Made by a program: the position numbers and the translations under genes. The notes beneath the pieces are model-generated. The model had not been told where the DNA came from, searched no databases, and saw nothing but the letters and a program-made list of their open reading frames with translations. Below are positions 44,474 through 56,900 of a stretch of 64,000 bases of DNA, one piece after another. Source of the DNA: Gordius sp. MW1 (taxonomy: Eukaryota > Nematomorpha > Gordioida > Gordea > Gordiidae); assembly GCA_964036665.1 (NCBI GenBank), contig OZ038533.1:5726413-5790412 (forward strand), in the 5' to 3' direction. Position 1 is the first letter of the stretch. Each line of letters opens with the position of its first letter.

Positions 44474-47160
44474 CCACAATTCCTATCCACCTACAATTTT
44501 ATAATATATTTGACTAAACGTTTAGCATAATTTTAATGCTTTGTGTTTCCGTTGATACATACAAATCATATTACATATTTTTAAATTTAATTAATAAATT
44601 TTAAGTTGGGACATTTAACATTAATCAGAAGTTAATAAATTGATATTAGTAGGTCACCATCAAGAATAATTAATATGAGATGCTTGAATTAAAAGGTCTA
44701 CTATACTTTATTGAGCAAAAATGGATTCATTTTTATTTTCAAACATAACTTGAAATCGCCTAAATATGCCATATCTAAAACCGCTCACAAAATAATATAT
44801 TTTTCTTGAATAATAAATCATAGTAATAGGGCAAAAAAATATTGTAGTTAGGGACAATATTTGTAATTCAAACTTCTGATTTTTAAAGGTAAAGCAAACT
44901 TATAATACTAAAATAGGGGGGGGGGCATCTGCCCCTCTCTGACTACGCCCTTGCAGTAAATAAATTCTAATATCTTTTGTGCAATTATACAAGGCTCATT
45001 TGCCTGTCTGTCATCCATTTCCCTCTCTCCCCGCCTAGCGAAAATAATCGATCAAAACAGGGGAGAGCATAATATCAAAACGCATAAAAAATAATAAATG
45101 GCAGCGAGCACACATGTACAACCCCTTATATACCTTCTTCGAACGTCAATCATAATTACGTTTTATAGCGAATCAACCAATCAACGTTTAGCGAATTTAT
45201 TTGATCAACGTTCACAAAGCTACTCCATTTTATCTCTTTCTCTCTCCCCTTTCGTTGCTTAGTTGAAAAAGTACATTTTATATATATACACACCACACCA
45301 CACATAATGTATAAAAAAAACAAGAGTTGTGTTACGTAATTTAACGTTTTGTTAGGGTTAATTTACTTAAAATTTATACCAAACTATTTAATTCAGTGTA
45401 ATTTAAATCGCAAAAACTTAGCAGGTTTTATATGCTAACACTTGTCTTGTCGCTTAATACAAACGTCAGATACCACCTGGATAATTGAAGACATTTATAT
45501 TCTTAATTTTGGTGGAAAATTCTTCTGGAACCGAGGTAAAAATATTTTTCATCAAATTATCGATAAATAGTAGGTTTGCTAGGCTTGTAGTTTGCATCAA
45601 TATTTTTTAATTAGATTTATTACCAAAATCATCGATTTACGTCTCCCCTTTTCTTTCCCACATCATTACATTATTTAATAATAATATTTATTATATCAAT
45701 TTTGTGCGTTCCGTTTTTATTTAATGTGCAAGTCAGACTCTAATCGATTTATATAGCTTATATCTCTATCTCCTGCTTGCTGTTGCCTTTTGTTATGCGT
45801 GCGCTGAGTAATTTCGAAAGGGGAAACGTGCTTTCGCATTCAAAGTTTTTAATGTGAGTCACGTGACTATTCGCTTCTTTTTGATTGGTGATAACTTTTG
45901 ATTGACGTGTTGCATACTCCTCGCGTCCATTTTGCCTCGAAGTGCATTCATACATTACGCTTTGAAAATTTATCTCTCGGTTTTCCATCAATTTCTGCCT
46001 TTTAAGTATTCATTTGATTTTGGTAAGATTATTCAATCATTTATTTTATCGTTTAATTTATCAATATAGATTATGAACATGTGTTCATAATTCTTACTGA
46101 TTTTAGGCCATAGCAATCTGTTTTTTTTTGTCTGCTTTAATATAATTTTATCTCGACTATTTTTACTAATTTACATATTATAAATATTCAATCATATGGG
46201 TTTTTCCAACCTTAAAATGATGTTTATGCTTATAACCGAATAATTTTGCATTTATATTTGGACATTTTTGTATTTAAAAAGCTTGCACACTTATCAAATT
46301 CTTTCATATATTTAGCTAATAGAGTTGGCTCTAATAACGATTATAATCATATTATATGGCTAATAAATTTAATATAATTAAATAAAGTTAGCTTGCCTTA
46401 ATTTTTTCCATCTAGTTTATCTTCATATTTCGATGTGGTGTCAGCCACCTGGTCATAAAAGTTAATTTGCAACGCTTTATAATTTAAAAGACACCCCCGT
46501 TTGTAACGTAACAGTATAACTGGTGCTTTGGGATTTTATACGTTATAAAAGTAATAAGGCTTGTATTTTTAACTTGAGCCCAAAAATCAACGGCCCCAGA
46601 TCTTTTATAAATCGAAGGAGATGGCTGTAGCGTATTGAAATTAGAGGGGGCAATAATGATTTAAGCAGGGGCAAAATGAACATTTTTTTGAAATTTTAGC
46701 CATGATTTTTTTTTTATAAATTTCAACAAAATTTTGGAGCTCCTGAAAATGTGTCAAATCATGGTTTTGCTGAGCACATCGTGACGACCCATACAAATTT
46801 TTCGCCCCTTGTGTGAGTTTTATAGTGAAAAAATGTGATATTTATTTTTTTCTCAAAAACTATCTCGACTCCCAAAGATGCCAATACAAGCCAGGTTTTA
46901 GTATTGATGTGAAAGACTTAATGAAATTCATTCAATTCCATAATGTTAGTATTATGTTGTCCGGTTTTATCATTTTATTAAAGGAGATCTAATAAAATGT
47001 AAAGATTTAATGTAAAATATCGAAGTGCCAAGCCAATCTTTAAGCTACTATAATAGCTAAATCTTGCCGAGGGGAGGAAGTAGTATGCTGTTAAACAAAT
47101 TTCCATTGCTGCTGCCCCCAAGTCTTTTCTTCACCCTTCCTTTCCTTCCTTGCCTCCTTT
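44474..47160. other. Region upstream of the PHC gene
   Basis: No coding gene is recognised. It holds a partial MITE (about 46624-46740), a diverged copy of the 273-bp repeat (about 46855-46910) and stretches of ordinary-looking sequence (45000-46500) with few homopolymers. This is where the PHC promoter and upstream 5' UTR exons would be expected, but I cannot place a start site. Confidence 0.35.
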
Positions 47161-47163
47161 TAG

Positions 47164-47186
47164 TCAGAGGAGAGATTAGTCCGTCG
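47164..47186 (+). other. Candidate 23-nt 5' UTR micro-exon of the PHC gene
   Basis: A nearly pure pyrimidine tract of about 40 nt ending TTTTAG is followed 23 nt later by GTAAGA. Acceptor and donor strength are both good. It would be non-coding and would be joined to the acceptor at 47800-47801. This is a prediction from splice signals only; the pyrimidine tract could also lie next to a start site. Confidence 0.2.
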
Positions 47187-47801
47187 GTAAGATAAATGAG
47201 TGTGAAAATAGCCCTATTTTAGCTTGCTTCTAACTACTTAGAATTCTTTTCTCTTTTCGACTTTTTATTATTGGCTTAGTTTGGAGCTGCCGATCGGCTA
47301 TTGATCTTTACTATAGCTGACCTGAAATCCGAAAAACTTATTGGGTTAAAATTGGTGAGCTAAATAATTTGCTCGGTCCAATAGCCAGCTCGTGAGTATG
47401 AATTTGAGTCTTATCATATTGAAATTTCATTAGTAGACAGAAAAAAAAGTTGCTAAGGGCAGTTTTATCCCATTCAATGAGACCTTATTATGCATCCTGA
47501 TTTTGAAATATACATATTCATATAAACCAATATTTGAAAAAAGCCTATTTTTGTATAAGCAATTGGCAATAATTGTTTAGTTATTAAAAGCTCTAGAAAA
47601 CGCCTCATTTTGCCCGTCCAGTTTACTATAAATTTATCTTAGGTTCACCAATCCGGCCAGCCTTAAGTTGATATTTTTAGGCATGCATGGCCCAAGACTT
47701 CTTGAAGTCATACATATAAACTTTTACTAAGGGTACTATTTTTTTATTGACAAACACTTTTTTATTGTCAGGCGCTATAAATATTTAAAATTTATTTGCA
47801 G

Positions 47802-47848
47802 CGCATCCCATTTGAACACTCTTAACGCCCAGAGACACATTGAATGCC
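47802..47848 (+). other. 5' UTR part of the first coding exon, with overlapping minimal uORF
   Basis: A probable acceptor TTTATTTGCAG ends at 47801. The ATG at 47844 opens ATG CCA TGA, whose stop overlaps the main ATG at 47849. Such a start-stop could lower or re-route initiation; that effect is inferred. Confidence 0.5.
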
Positions 47849-50800
47849 ATGAATAGCGTAGCGGCATCGGCTGCACAGCCCTCATCATCCGTCGATAATC
47901 TTACCAGCCCTCCTCCCACACGCAGTTCCCGCCCCCTAGAGCGGGAGTCGCTCTCGGCCTCGCCCAAAAGCGTCGTAGCAGCTCCGCGCTTCGGCGCCGC
48001 GGCCTCCAGCTACCTTTTTCAACAAGCGGCCGTGCTCGCGGCTGCAGCTACTCAGCGCAAACAAATGCAAATCCTGTCGCGTCACATGGCGCTCGCGGCT
48101 AAAGGGGCTTCGAGCATTAGCGCGCCCCCGCCCCCACCACCCCTCGCCGAAAGTTATTACGATTACCGCGACGACGAAGCTTCACTCCCACCAGCCCTGG
48201 GCTCCAAAGATCCCGACCCTCAACTTTTGAACGCCTTTTTCACTTCGGCCCTTCAAGCCGCCTCCACCCTCAAACAATGCTCCCAGGGGGGTATATCGCC
48301 TCTCCAGGCTATAGCCAATATGCCTTACCCCCCTAATGGGAGCACCGGTGGAGTTGGTATCAATGCCAACGGTAGTCCTTATTCCAGAACTTCACAACGC
48401 TCGCCCTACGCCGGAGGCCAGGCTCACCCTTTTGCCCCAGATCGTGCCGAATTTCACCAACACCTTAATTACCACCACTACCATCATCCCCACCATTACA
48501 CCTCCTCCAACGGTGCACCCCTAAGCCCCAGCGATTCGGGCGTCGCTCGTCAAAACGGGGGTGCTCCCGCTAAAATTGCCAAAAATGGGCCTTCTAAACT
48601 CGTGCCCCCCGCTGGGCCTAACTCTCTGATAAGACCGATTGCTAAACCCCATCCGCATCACCATTCGGCCGCCTCGTCTTTGGCCGCCTCGACAAACGGC
48701 GCCCCTTTTTTACCCAAAGCACCCGTCAATATAGCACCTAAACCCGGGCCCCCTAACTCCCGTGCTTCAGCCCCTGATCCCGGCCGACCCATTGGAAAAG
48801 TGGTTAAATCTTCACCGCCTGTTACGATAACGTCGACTCCAATATTTCCTAGTCCTCCTAAATCCAATCTGCTTAAATACTCCCCACTTAATCCACCCAT
48901 GCCCCCACTCACTAAACCATTGCCCCCCTTGTTTCCTCCGGCAGTTGTAAGTGTAGGCTCATCGATATTCGGGATTGAAAAGATTATCGAACCCGGAGTT
49001 CCCACAACACCAAAAGCTACTACGTTCTCGAGTTCTGCAACTACCGACTCGGTTATAACTAACGTTGCCTCAAAATGTACGGAGCCCGACCTAAAAACGC
49101 CGGCTCGCAAGAGAAGTTTGGAAGGTGGTGGTCCCTTCCCACCCACCCCCAAACAGGTTTGCAAGAAGAAATCTATTGATTCCATACCAGCCATCAGCGC
49201 ACCGCCTCCCGTAAAGACAATGACCATTGCGGCTACTTATGCGTCATCCGTTGATAACACGGCTCCGACGACTGGTGTTAAAGCATCAACTAAATCTCCC
49301 TCCATACCGGGTGAGCTCAAAAGTTGCGATCGCGAGAAGCCAGATGCCCAGGGGAGCGCGTCTCAGGTCAAAGCTAAAACAAAGAAAAAACCGGCAGCCG
49401 CTAAGCAATTTCCTGGCGTCGTCACTTCACCTCCTCTTGTCCCTAAGAGTTGTAGCGTGGATTCTATGATCACCGCCAGTCAAGTTTCTGGCCCCATTAC
49501 TCTCCCCTCCATCCCTCAAATTGCCACGGTTATATCGCATGCCCCCTCTCATACGGATAATTATAATAACAATAATAGTGTTGGCGTCAATACTACCGCG
49601 TCACCCAAAACACACTCTCATCCTTCCCAAACGTCTACCACATCTTCTCACACATTTGCTTCTACCCTCGCCACTAGCGCCCTCGCCCCAAAGGCCACGA
49701 TGCCTCTCTTAACCCCCAAAAGAAACAAGCAAGCTGACACGTCGACAACTGCTTCAAACAACGCCGCGTCCCGCGATTTTCCATCCCCCAGACAAGCTGG
49801 CAGTCACCACAAGGCTGCTTCGGCCCAGAATGCGAAACAAGCGAAATCGATCGCGGTCAGCCTCAGCGGGGCCACGGTGGGATCTTCAACCCCCGGCGGT
49901 GGCTCAATAGGACGCTACAAGACGGTCACGCCAGCCTTAACGGGCTCCACCCCTTCTACCCCCCAACAACAGACGATGGCTGCGCCGCAACAATTTCTCT
50001 TCTATTCCCCTGCCACCAATCAATTTTACTCCGGACTTGCCAACACTCCCCTCAACAACAACAATAACGCTAATCATCACCAGGTCGCAGGCTTCAATAA
50101 CTTTTACGGCGGCGGTCTCCAATCCATGTTACCTCACGCGACATCTAACAACCCAAATGTTATAGGCTACGCAACGGCCGGCCTACCTTCGGGTTTGGGT
50201 TGTTCTGGTAATGGTGCGGGCGGCGGTACCCCTAACAACGGGACGGGAGCCGTGAGTTATCTCATAATTAACGCCAACCCCCACCATAACCAAACGCCCG
50301 CCCTATCATCAAATCCCTTCTTCCATCATCAAGCCTTAGGCCTCGGAGGTGGCTCGGGCCTTAATAACGGCTGTTTAAGTTTTCAAACCACGCCGCCCCA
50401 ACAACAAGCCAACCTAGCTGCCCAGTCCATGCCGTCGGCGCAATACAAGAGCCCGGGCATCGGTAGCTTGCTCAACTTGGCTAGCCTTCAAGTGGGCCCG
50501 AGTCAAGCCTCCGGCTCCCCCTACCAAAACCTCGCTCCACAAATGGGCCAGCATCAGATATTTTACCAAGCCAATCCTGCCCCGCCCCAACCCACCTTCA
50601 TCTCCACGTGCCCATTCCCACAGACCACCCCGTCGGTGTCCTCTAATAATATTAGCAATAGTGGCGTTCAATCTTGTTCTTCAGTGTTAAAGTGTCGAGA
50701 CAGCGATAAAGCTAGTAACCACCTCCCTAATAAAGTGGGAGGAGCAGGAGGAGGATTTTTAGTTACAGAGCGTGCCCCCTACAAAAGTATTGACGACATT

Positions 50801-50965
50801 AATAATAACGATGCTTCCCAGTTCGACTCCGCTCCTCTCGCCGAGGAATGGTGTTGTAACGATACAGAAGCACCTGGGCACTCTGACCCCGAGCAGCAGC
50901 CTCATGACGTTTTGTTTCACCTATTGGATGGGCACGTCATCCGCGAATCCTCTCAACCGTTGCCC
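47849..50965 (+). CDS. phc: phc coding exon 1 (1039 codons, low-complexity region plus HD1-like motif)
   Basis: A very long GC-rich exon. In order: an Ala/Gln-rich region (YLFQQAAVLAAAATQRKQMQ) near residues 50-70; a polyproline run; a His-rich stretch (HHYHHPHHY) near residue 210; basic patches that could be nuclear signals (TPARKRSLEGG, KAKTKKKPAAAK); Ser/Thr/Pro-rich sequence; an Asn run; Gly- and Gln-rich parts; and finally DVLFHLLDGHVIRESSQPLP, resembling HD1 of Polyhomeotic (human type HVIEGFVIQEGAEPFPV). It ends CCC|GTAAGT. The frame stays open into the intron as far as 51088, but the donor and phase match show that the exon stops at 50965. Long antisense frames opposite it are shadows. 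Confidence 0.9.
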
Positions 50966-53900
50966 GTAAGTTCGCGGCTATATAAAAATTACGTGTTTGT
51001 TAAAAATCAAATTATTTTAGTGTGCTGTCGTTTGTTTTTGAATGACTACTACGTCTTTTTAGTCAAGGTCGGGGTAATTGATTTGTGAAGTTTGAGCATT
51101 TTCGTGGACCCTTCCTTTGTGTTTTATCACGTTTGTTAGTTGCATCGCGTTAGATGGCCACTTTATGGATTCATTTTTACTGTTATTTGAGGATTTCAAC
51201 TTTCCTAATATAGTCGAATAATAAGGTAAGGGTTTATGCTGGTGGTAGAGCTATCTACTTTGGAAAAATAATCTTACCCTATCTAAATCTAAATTATACA
51301 AAGTATGAATTTTGGGCTTAGTTTTTCAGCACAAATAAAATACATCGTCAACTGCATGCATGTACTCTTATGTAATTACATTTATCGTGGCTTGACACCA
51401 TTATGCGATTTTTGATTGATATGTTGTATATGTGTATTTTGAAACACGAACCTGCGCCTAAAATAATTCACCTAGTTAAATATAAACTATTGGAAATTTT
51501 TGAAAATAAGATGGCACATTAAGACAACGTCCACTAGTATCTTCAGCAAATTCGTTAACAATATTTGAGATTTTGGCTGGCTTTTCGTTGGGAACAGTAT
51601 ATAATTGGTTGATTTTTAAAGCGTTGTAATGGTCTATAGTTAATTTTATTACCCAATTCTTGTATAAAAAGCACGTTCACGTTATTCATTCCCTTAGCTT
51701 CCAACTGAACCATTCCGACTTCGTTTCATGGCTAAACACGGTTTTAGAACGGCCTCCCCCAGCTGTAATATTGAAAGTGGTCTTGGAGAAGCAAAAAGTG
51801 GCAAGCGACCGCAAAATTGCACCTCGGTCATCACCCAGGGTCCTGCCGTTAAAAAAGCTAAAAGTAATGTTCCACATGTTTTCTAGCGACGATTTTTACG
51901 TGTAAATTGGTCCTCAAGAAGAATGGCATTTAAGGTTTTTTTTACGATGATTGTATATTTCCAGAAGAAATTGTTATTTTCTAGTAAAATTTATGATCGT
52001 CTTTACAAGGCTTTTCCTTGCCATTTCATGATTTATATAATACTTTAATCAATTTAAAATGCTGTTATAATTGCACTTTGTTAACTTTTACTTCAGAATG
52101 TTTCGCTATAAGTACCAAATCTTTCAAAAGAATAGGTACATACAAAGCGTCGGACTAAACATAACTAGTGAGGGCAAAATTTAAAAATAAATCCTTTAAA
52201 AAACTATAGTTTTAAAAAGCGTAAAAGGATTTACTTTCCTTTTATCAGATTTTTACTAAATGTAGATACCTATCAAAACACATATAGCTCAGAATAATTT
52301 AGAAGCTATGTTTTTTTAGCCTCCTTGAAAGGGCAACATATTAAGTAGAATCCATACATATACGTGGTACAATGCTTAAAAACGATTCCTAGATCAATCC
52401 ATTATATTAGCTTTCTTTCAATAAATTTTTAATCGATCGAAACGGTATGAAAAATATGAGAGACAGATCGCACATATTTTATCTTCTCCAATATCATACA
52501 ATTTACAAATTTGGATAAAAGTTATAAATTGCTTATTTACCTATAATCCTCGTTTAAGTGTTGTATTTAAAAACATAGAGCAATGCGGAAATGTTGCCTA
52601 AATATTATTTGGCAATTTTATACAGACACTTTATTTATTATAGCATGTGGATATGTTATTAATTCATGAGAGATTCGAAAACCTTTTCTAATCGATTACA
52701 ATTGATAATCTGTCGCAGTTTTTATATATCCTGGATTTCTAGGTATCCCACTTTACTTGTTTTAATATATGGACATTATTCTGAGATAAGATTTTTATAA
52801 TTTTTTTAATAAATTTTACTGAACGATTTAAATTAATGTACTCTTTTATATGGTCAAAATAATGCAAAATTTTAGGAGCTAAGATTTTTACTTAATTATT
52901 TAAATGTATTTATTTTAAGCGTAATCACAAGCGAATAACCCTACTAAACTGTTCGAATCTTAAGATAAATTCGAATCTAATTTTAACACTGATTCGTTTT
53001 CTAACGTTTTAGTTGGTGTTTGCGGGTCTTTTGAAGAAAACTTTTAAATTAAATGTTATAAAACGAAGTTTGATTGAGGTGTAACATAATTTTTTGTTTA
53101 AGATGCTCATGGGCGTAGCCAGGTTTTGGATTGGGGGGGGCCAAAACGTAATTTTTTTTTAATTTTAAGGGTTTTTGTTGAAATTTTTTTTCTCGCCATT
53201 TAGGGGCGGGGCAGCCGCCCCTTAGTTATTCGAATATTAATAAAGGTTTTAAGGTCTATCTTCCTCACATACTTTTTAAATTATTATTGAATTAGAGATA
53301 TGAGAAACACCTTAACGCAACATAAAATATTATAATTCGACCTTAATTTAACATGATTTTGGATGTGTACATACTCTACTACATGTCCCAAATGTCTTTA
53401 AAGTTAAGATATTACCGGAAGACGCGATTAAGAGTCCCACAATTCCAGCATGAATGCAATAATTTAATAGGGTTAGTAAACCCCTTGGAGGCATGCTTTT
53501 AGCCAGGAATTTGATCGGAGGGAAATTATGATTTTTTTTTAAATATTTTAAGCATAATCCTAAAATTTTGTTAGGATTTTGAAAACCAGGATTGGGGCTG
53601 GTATACGGACCTCTAAGGCATTGTCAGTTTTTTTGCTTTTAGCTTTATTCAATTAACCATCATAGATAATGTTTAATGCCTTTATTCCTATGTTGTAAAA
53701 ACATCTTGAAAAAGTTATTGAATGCTAAACTGTAACACTGATCTAAACAACACATGTCGCAAAACGTCTTTTAAAATAAATCATACCTGCAAATTTTTAT
53801 TACCATCTCGGTCCATTTAACAATGAATGGGATAAGCGAACTGCTTCAGATAAATTAATATCACCTAGGTTCTGCAAAGTAAAGTTTACAAACCAGCGCG

Positions 53901-56900
53901 ATCTCTAAAAAATGTTATTTCGAAAATTTAACTTTTGGATATGAAAGACCGACCCAAATTATACTTTTTTGATTTGTTGGAAACGAATTTGAGCATATCT
54001 ATTGCGAAAGATTTCTCCTTTGCTCGGAAATTTTTAACAGAGGCGGTTTTTTGGTTCACAAATTATATATCAAATTTACGATTTGTAGTCAGCCACACCT
54101 GACTGTCAGGTTATGTTGTGTTATGGCTCACTCTCGCACGATTTTTTGCCTTCGGTCAGCTTTTCCATACGACAGAAGGGTTATATTGCATGTATCTATT
54201 ATAGATTATTGTTTAAATCTAAAGAATATTCCCAAAATTTAATTTTCGGAAACTTTATAGTTTATCAATAATAAAAGATACTAAGCTATTTGGGTTAATT
54301 TCCCCAAACCACATGGGCGTAGCCAGCATTGCGATTAGAGGGGGGCAATAATGACTTAGGGAGGGGCAAAATGATCATTTTTTGAAATTTTAGCCTTAAT
54401 TTTAATAAATTTCACCAAATTTTTGGATTTAGAGGGGGGGGGCAGCCGCCCCTCCCTGCCCCCCCCCCCTCCTTGGCTACGCCTATGCCAAACCATATTA
54501 TTTATGAGAGCTACGAAATTTGAAAAGCTCTACCAAGATGCGTCCTTTACATTGTTCCTTTGTACGGAGAATAAATTTGTGTAACCAAACGTTTTGGCAA
54601 GCAAAAATTACCTATTTCCTAATCTCGAATTTTGTTAATTTGGTTGGATTTTTTTCGATAAACTTGATACATTCACCACCTTTTTACTCGTATGCTTTTT
54701 CGCACAGTGGTTTTAAAATTAAATAAGATTGCATTTAGATATGCCAAAAATTTGCAAATTTAATGTAGATTTTCCTTTTCAATTCAAACACCTTTTCTTG
54801 TAAAATTAATAATATCGTAAGCCATCCTCCCAATACAAATCTTTTATCCTACTTATCAAACTTTCCCTCCTGTTACACTTATCCTACCTGCACTTGAAGA
54901 ACTTCAAGGTATTTTCACTTTTCTAACTCGGTTTTAAAATAAATTCCCTCCCCCCGTTTCGTTAAAAAACGCCACTTCACCCCAGTCCCTAGCCGCCCAC
55001 TCTGCATCAATTAGTAGCTGCGCTATTAAATTCATACAATAATTCCATTTTCGCTCCAGTATTGGCCGCCTCTCGGTTATTTAGGACTCGCGGGTAGGCA
55101 ATAACTTAAACCAACATCAAAATTTATTACCCCAAAAAATTTGCCTACATGAAAAATCACTAAGAAAATTGTGAAATCCTGTACAATCTCAATCCATAGT
55201 AGAAACCTGATTTGTTAAATTTTCTTTTAGCTCGAACCTCGTAAATGTTCACTCGGCCATGCCCAATTTACTAGAGTTACCCGGCCAGAAATGATGACTT
55301 TTTTAATTTGTAGTATTAAATTAGTTTGATTAATTCTCTAATTTTTGGATAAGAACTACGATATAATATACACAATCAAATAATCAAGTGACAAAAAATA
55401 CACTTTACAAAAATATCATTGCCCCCCCCCCCAAAATGCCCTAATCTTGATTAGTTGTCCTCCCGAGGCCGCCCGAAATTCTAACGCACGGGCCGGGGCA
55501 ATGTCGGCCAGCGAGCCAGGCTTTTCTGATCCCTGCCCGAGCCCACTAGTCTCTGGACAAATTGGTAAAACTAACTCTTAAATGGATTTTACATGTTCCT
55601 TTTTGCCTCCTTCTCATTTTATCGCAGAGGAGCGCAACAAATAAATAATCTGCCCTTTTGGCATCCAATATTTTTATCCCCGTTTTTGCTTCCTGGGATT
55701 TTTATGGTGTGTGATACAACTTTGAAGCATTGGCCGACCCTTGACCCATTTTAGATATTAATTAATTATAATTAGATCTTTGTATTTTACATACAGATAT
55801 GCCTTTTTCCCTTCATATTTATTATACATATGTAAATTTTTAATTATAAAAAAATGTAGTTTAGCATCTATTTTTAGAGGAAAGCAACTTTTAGGAATAA
55901 TAATAAATGCTAAATTAAAAAAGACAAGTGTATGTCTATGTATTTTCCCCCTCGAACAGCAACCTACCTACCAATCTGGTTCCTTCTTTCGTTCGATCAA
56001 TATTTGTTCAGTAACAATCCAACCTCCTCCCCCCTTCCTAATGCCACTCTACCTAGCCTTTCCCCCCCCCCCCACCCCTACCCCACTTTGTTTTGTCACT
56101 ACTTTTGCGGCATTAAATCATAGCATAGAGAGCCAGCCTCTTCGCTATGGTTGACTTGCTTTGCTATGAGTAACATTGCATGCAATGCAAGCACAATCCT
56201 TATATATATATATAGAGTGTCGCTTGATTGACAGGTGTTAAGGCTGCTGCGAATCGTTGAATATTTATTTGGATAAGGGAGGGGGGGGCAGTGAAGTACG
56301 GTGGAAAGTTTTGTTGATTTGTCGAAGCATATAAAATAAAATTGATTTCGTGTTATATTTGTGTTTATTACCTATTTCATATAAATATGATATAGCCATA
56401 GACTAATAGACTGCTCATCTCTTATATTCACGCATCAAAAGTGTTTCCAAAAACGACCGCCATTTTGGTAAGTGAAGTGGAGTTTGTATAGCGATGGATT
56501 GCATTGGACAATAATCATTGATCTTATAACATGAAACAACCCATTTAATCATTATAGCGATTTTAAAAATTCATCAAACCATATAAATTGGCCAAAATTC
56601 ATGTTTCACTTATCAAAATGGCTGCTAAAATGGGGTACACTTTTTAAAAGGGAATGAGCAGTCTATTAGTCTACGGTTGGTGATTATTCCTCCTAACTAT
56701 ATTTAGGAATAAAGAAGGTTAAGCGGTGCTTTATTTTCCTTCCATGTTAAACATTTTTTCGACTACTCTTCGCCCTCTCCATAAATATTTTAACTTTTAT
56801 TACGATGATTGAAGCTCCTTTAATTTTACATTATAAAGCATGATTTTGTACGCGCTTTTATGATAGGCGACGAGCACTCACTTTCGCAGGAGCCTGGTGA

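Larger units (their letters stand above)
51864..56866 (+). other. phc intron 2 (5 kb) with nested mobile elements
   Basis: Contains a one-ended hAT MITE (53108-53225), the intact MITE at 54312, GC-rich hAT-type debris (about 55220-55560) and the inverted-repeat element at 56399. I searched by eye for an FCS zinc finger exon (paired CxxC then FCS..C) on the plus strand and saw none. Confidence 0.65.

Noticed and set aside
45758-45991. 77-codon minus-strand frame upstream of phc
   Set aside because: No recognisable motif, no splice support and length within chance expectation.
48658-49227. 189-codon antisense frame opposite phc exon 1
   Set aside because: It is a shadow of the GC-rich coding exon. 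Its Gly/Val-rich content is what Pro/Ser-rich codons give on the opposite strand, and the sense strand has matching splice phases.
50966-51088. Continuation of the phc exon 1 frame to the TGA at 51088
   Set aside because: The CCC|GTAAGT donor fits the phase of exon 2 and the downstream exons reach a full SAM domain. The extra 40 codons are intron sequence rich in hydrophobic residues, unlike the protein.
51660-51905. 81-codon plus-strand frame overlapping phc exon 2
   Set aside because: It is a different frame from the one that joins exon 1 and exon 3 in phase. The exon 2 frame is supported on both sides by splice signals.
52995-53085. Possible exon after GTTTTAG at about 53011
   Set aside because: It has an acceptor-like start, but the encoded peptide lacks any domain, the donor (GTGTAA) is weak, and exons 2 and 3 already join in phase without it.
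55780-56154. 124-codon plus-strand frame in phc intron 2 as an FCS zinc finger exon
   Set aside because: Although it contains scattered Cys codons, there is no CxxC pair or FCS..C pattern and no matching splice sites; it is hydrophobic and Pro-rich from C runs.
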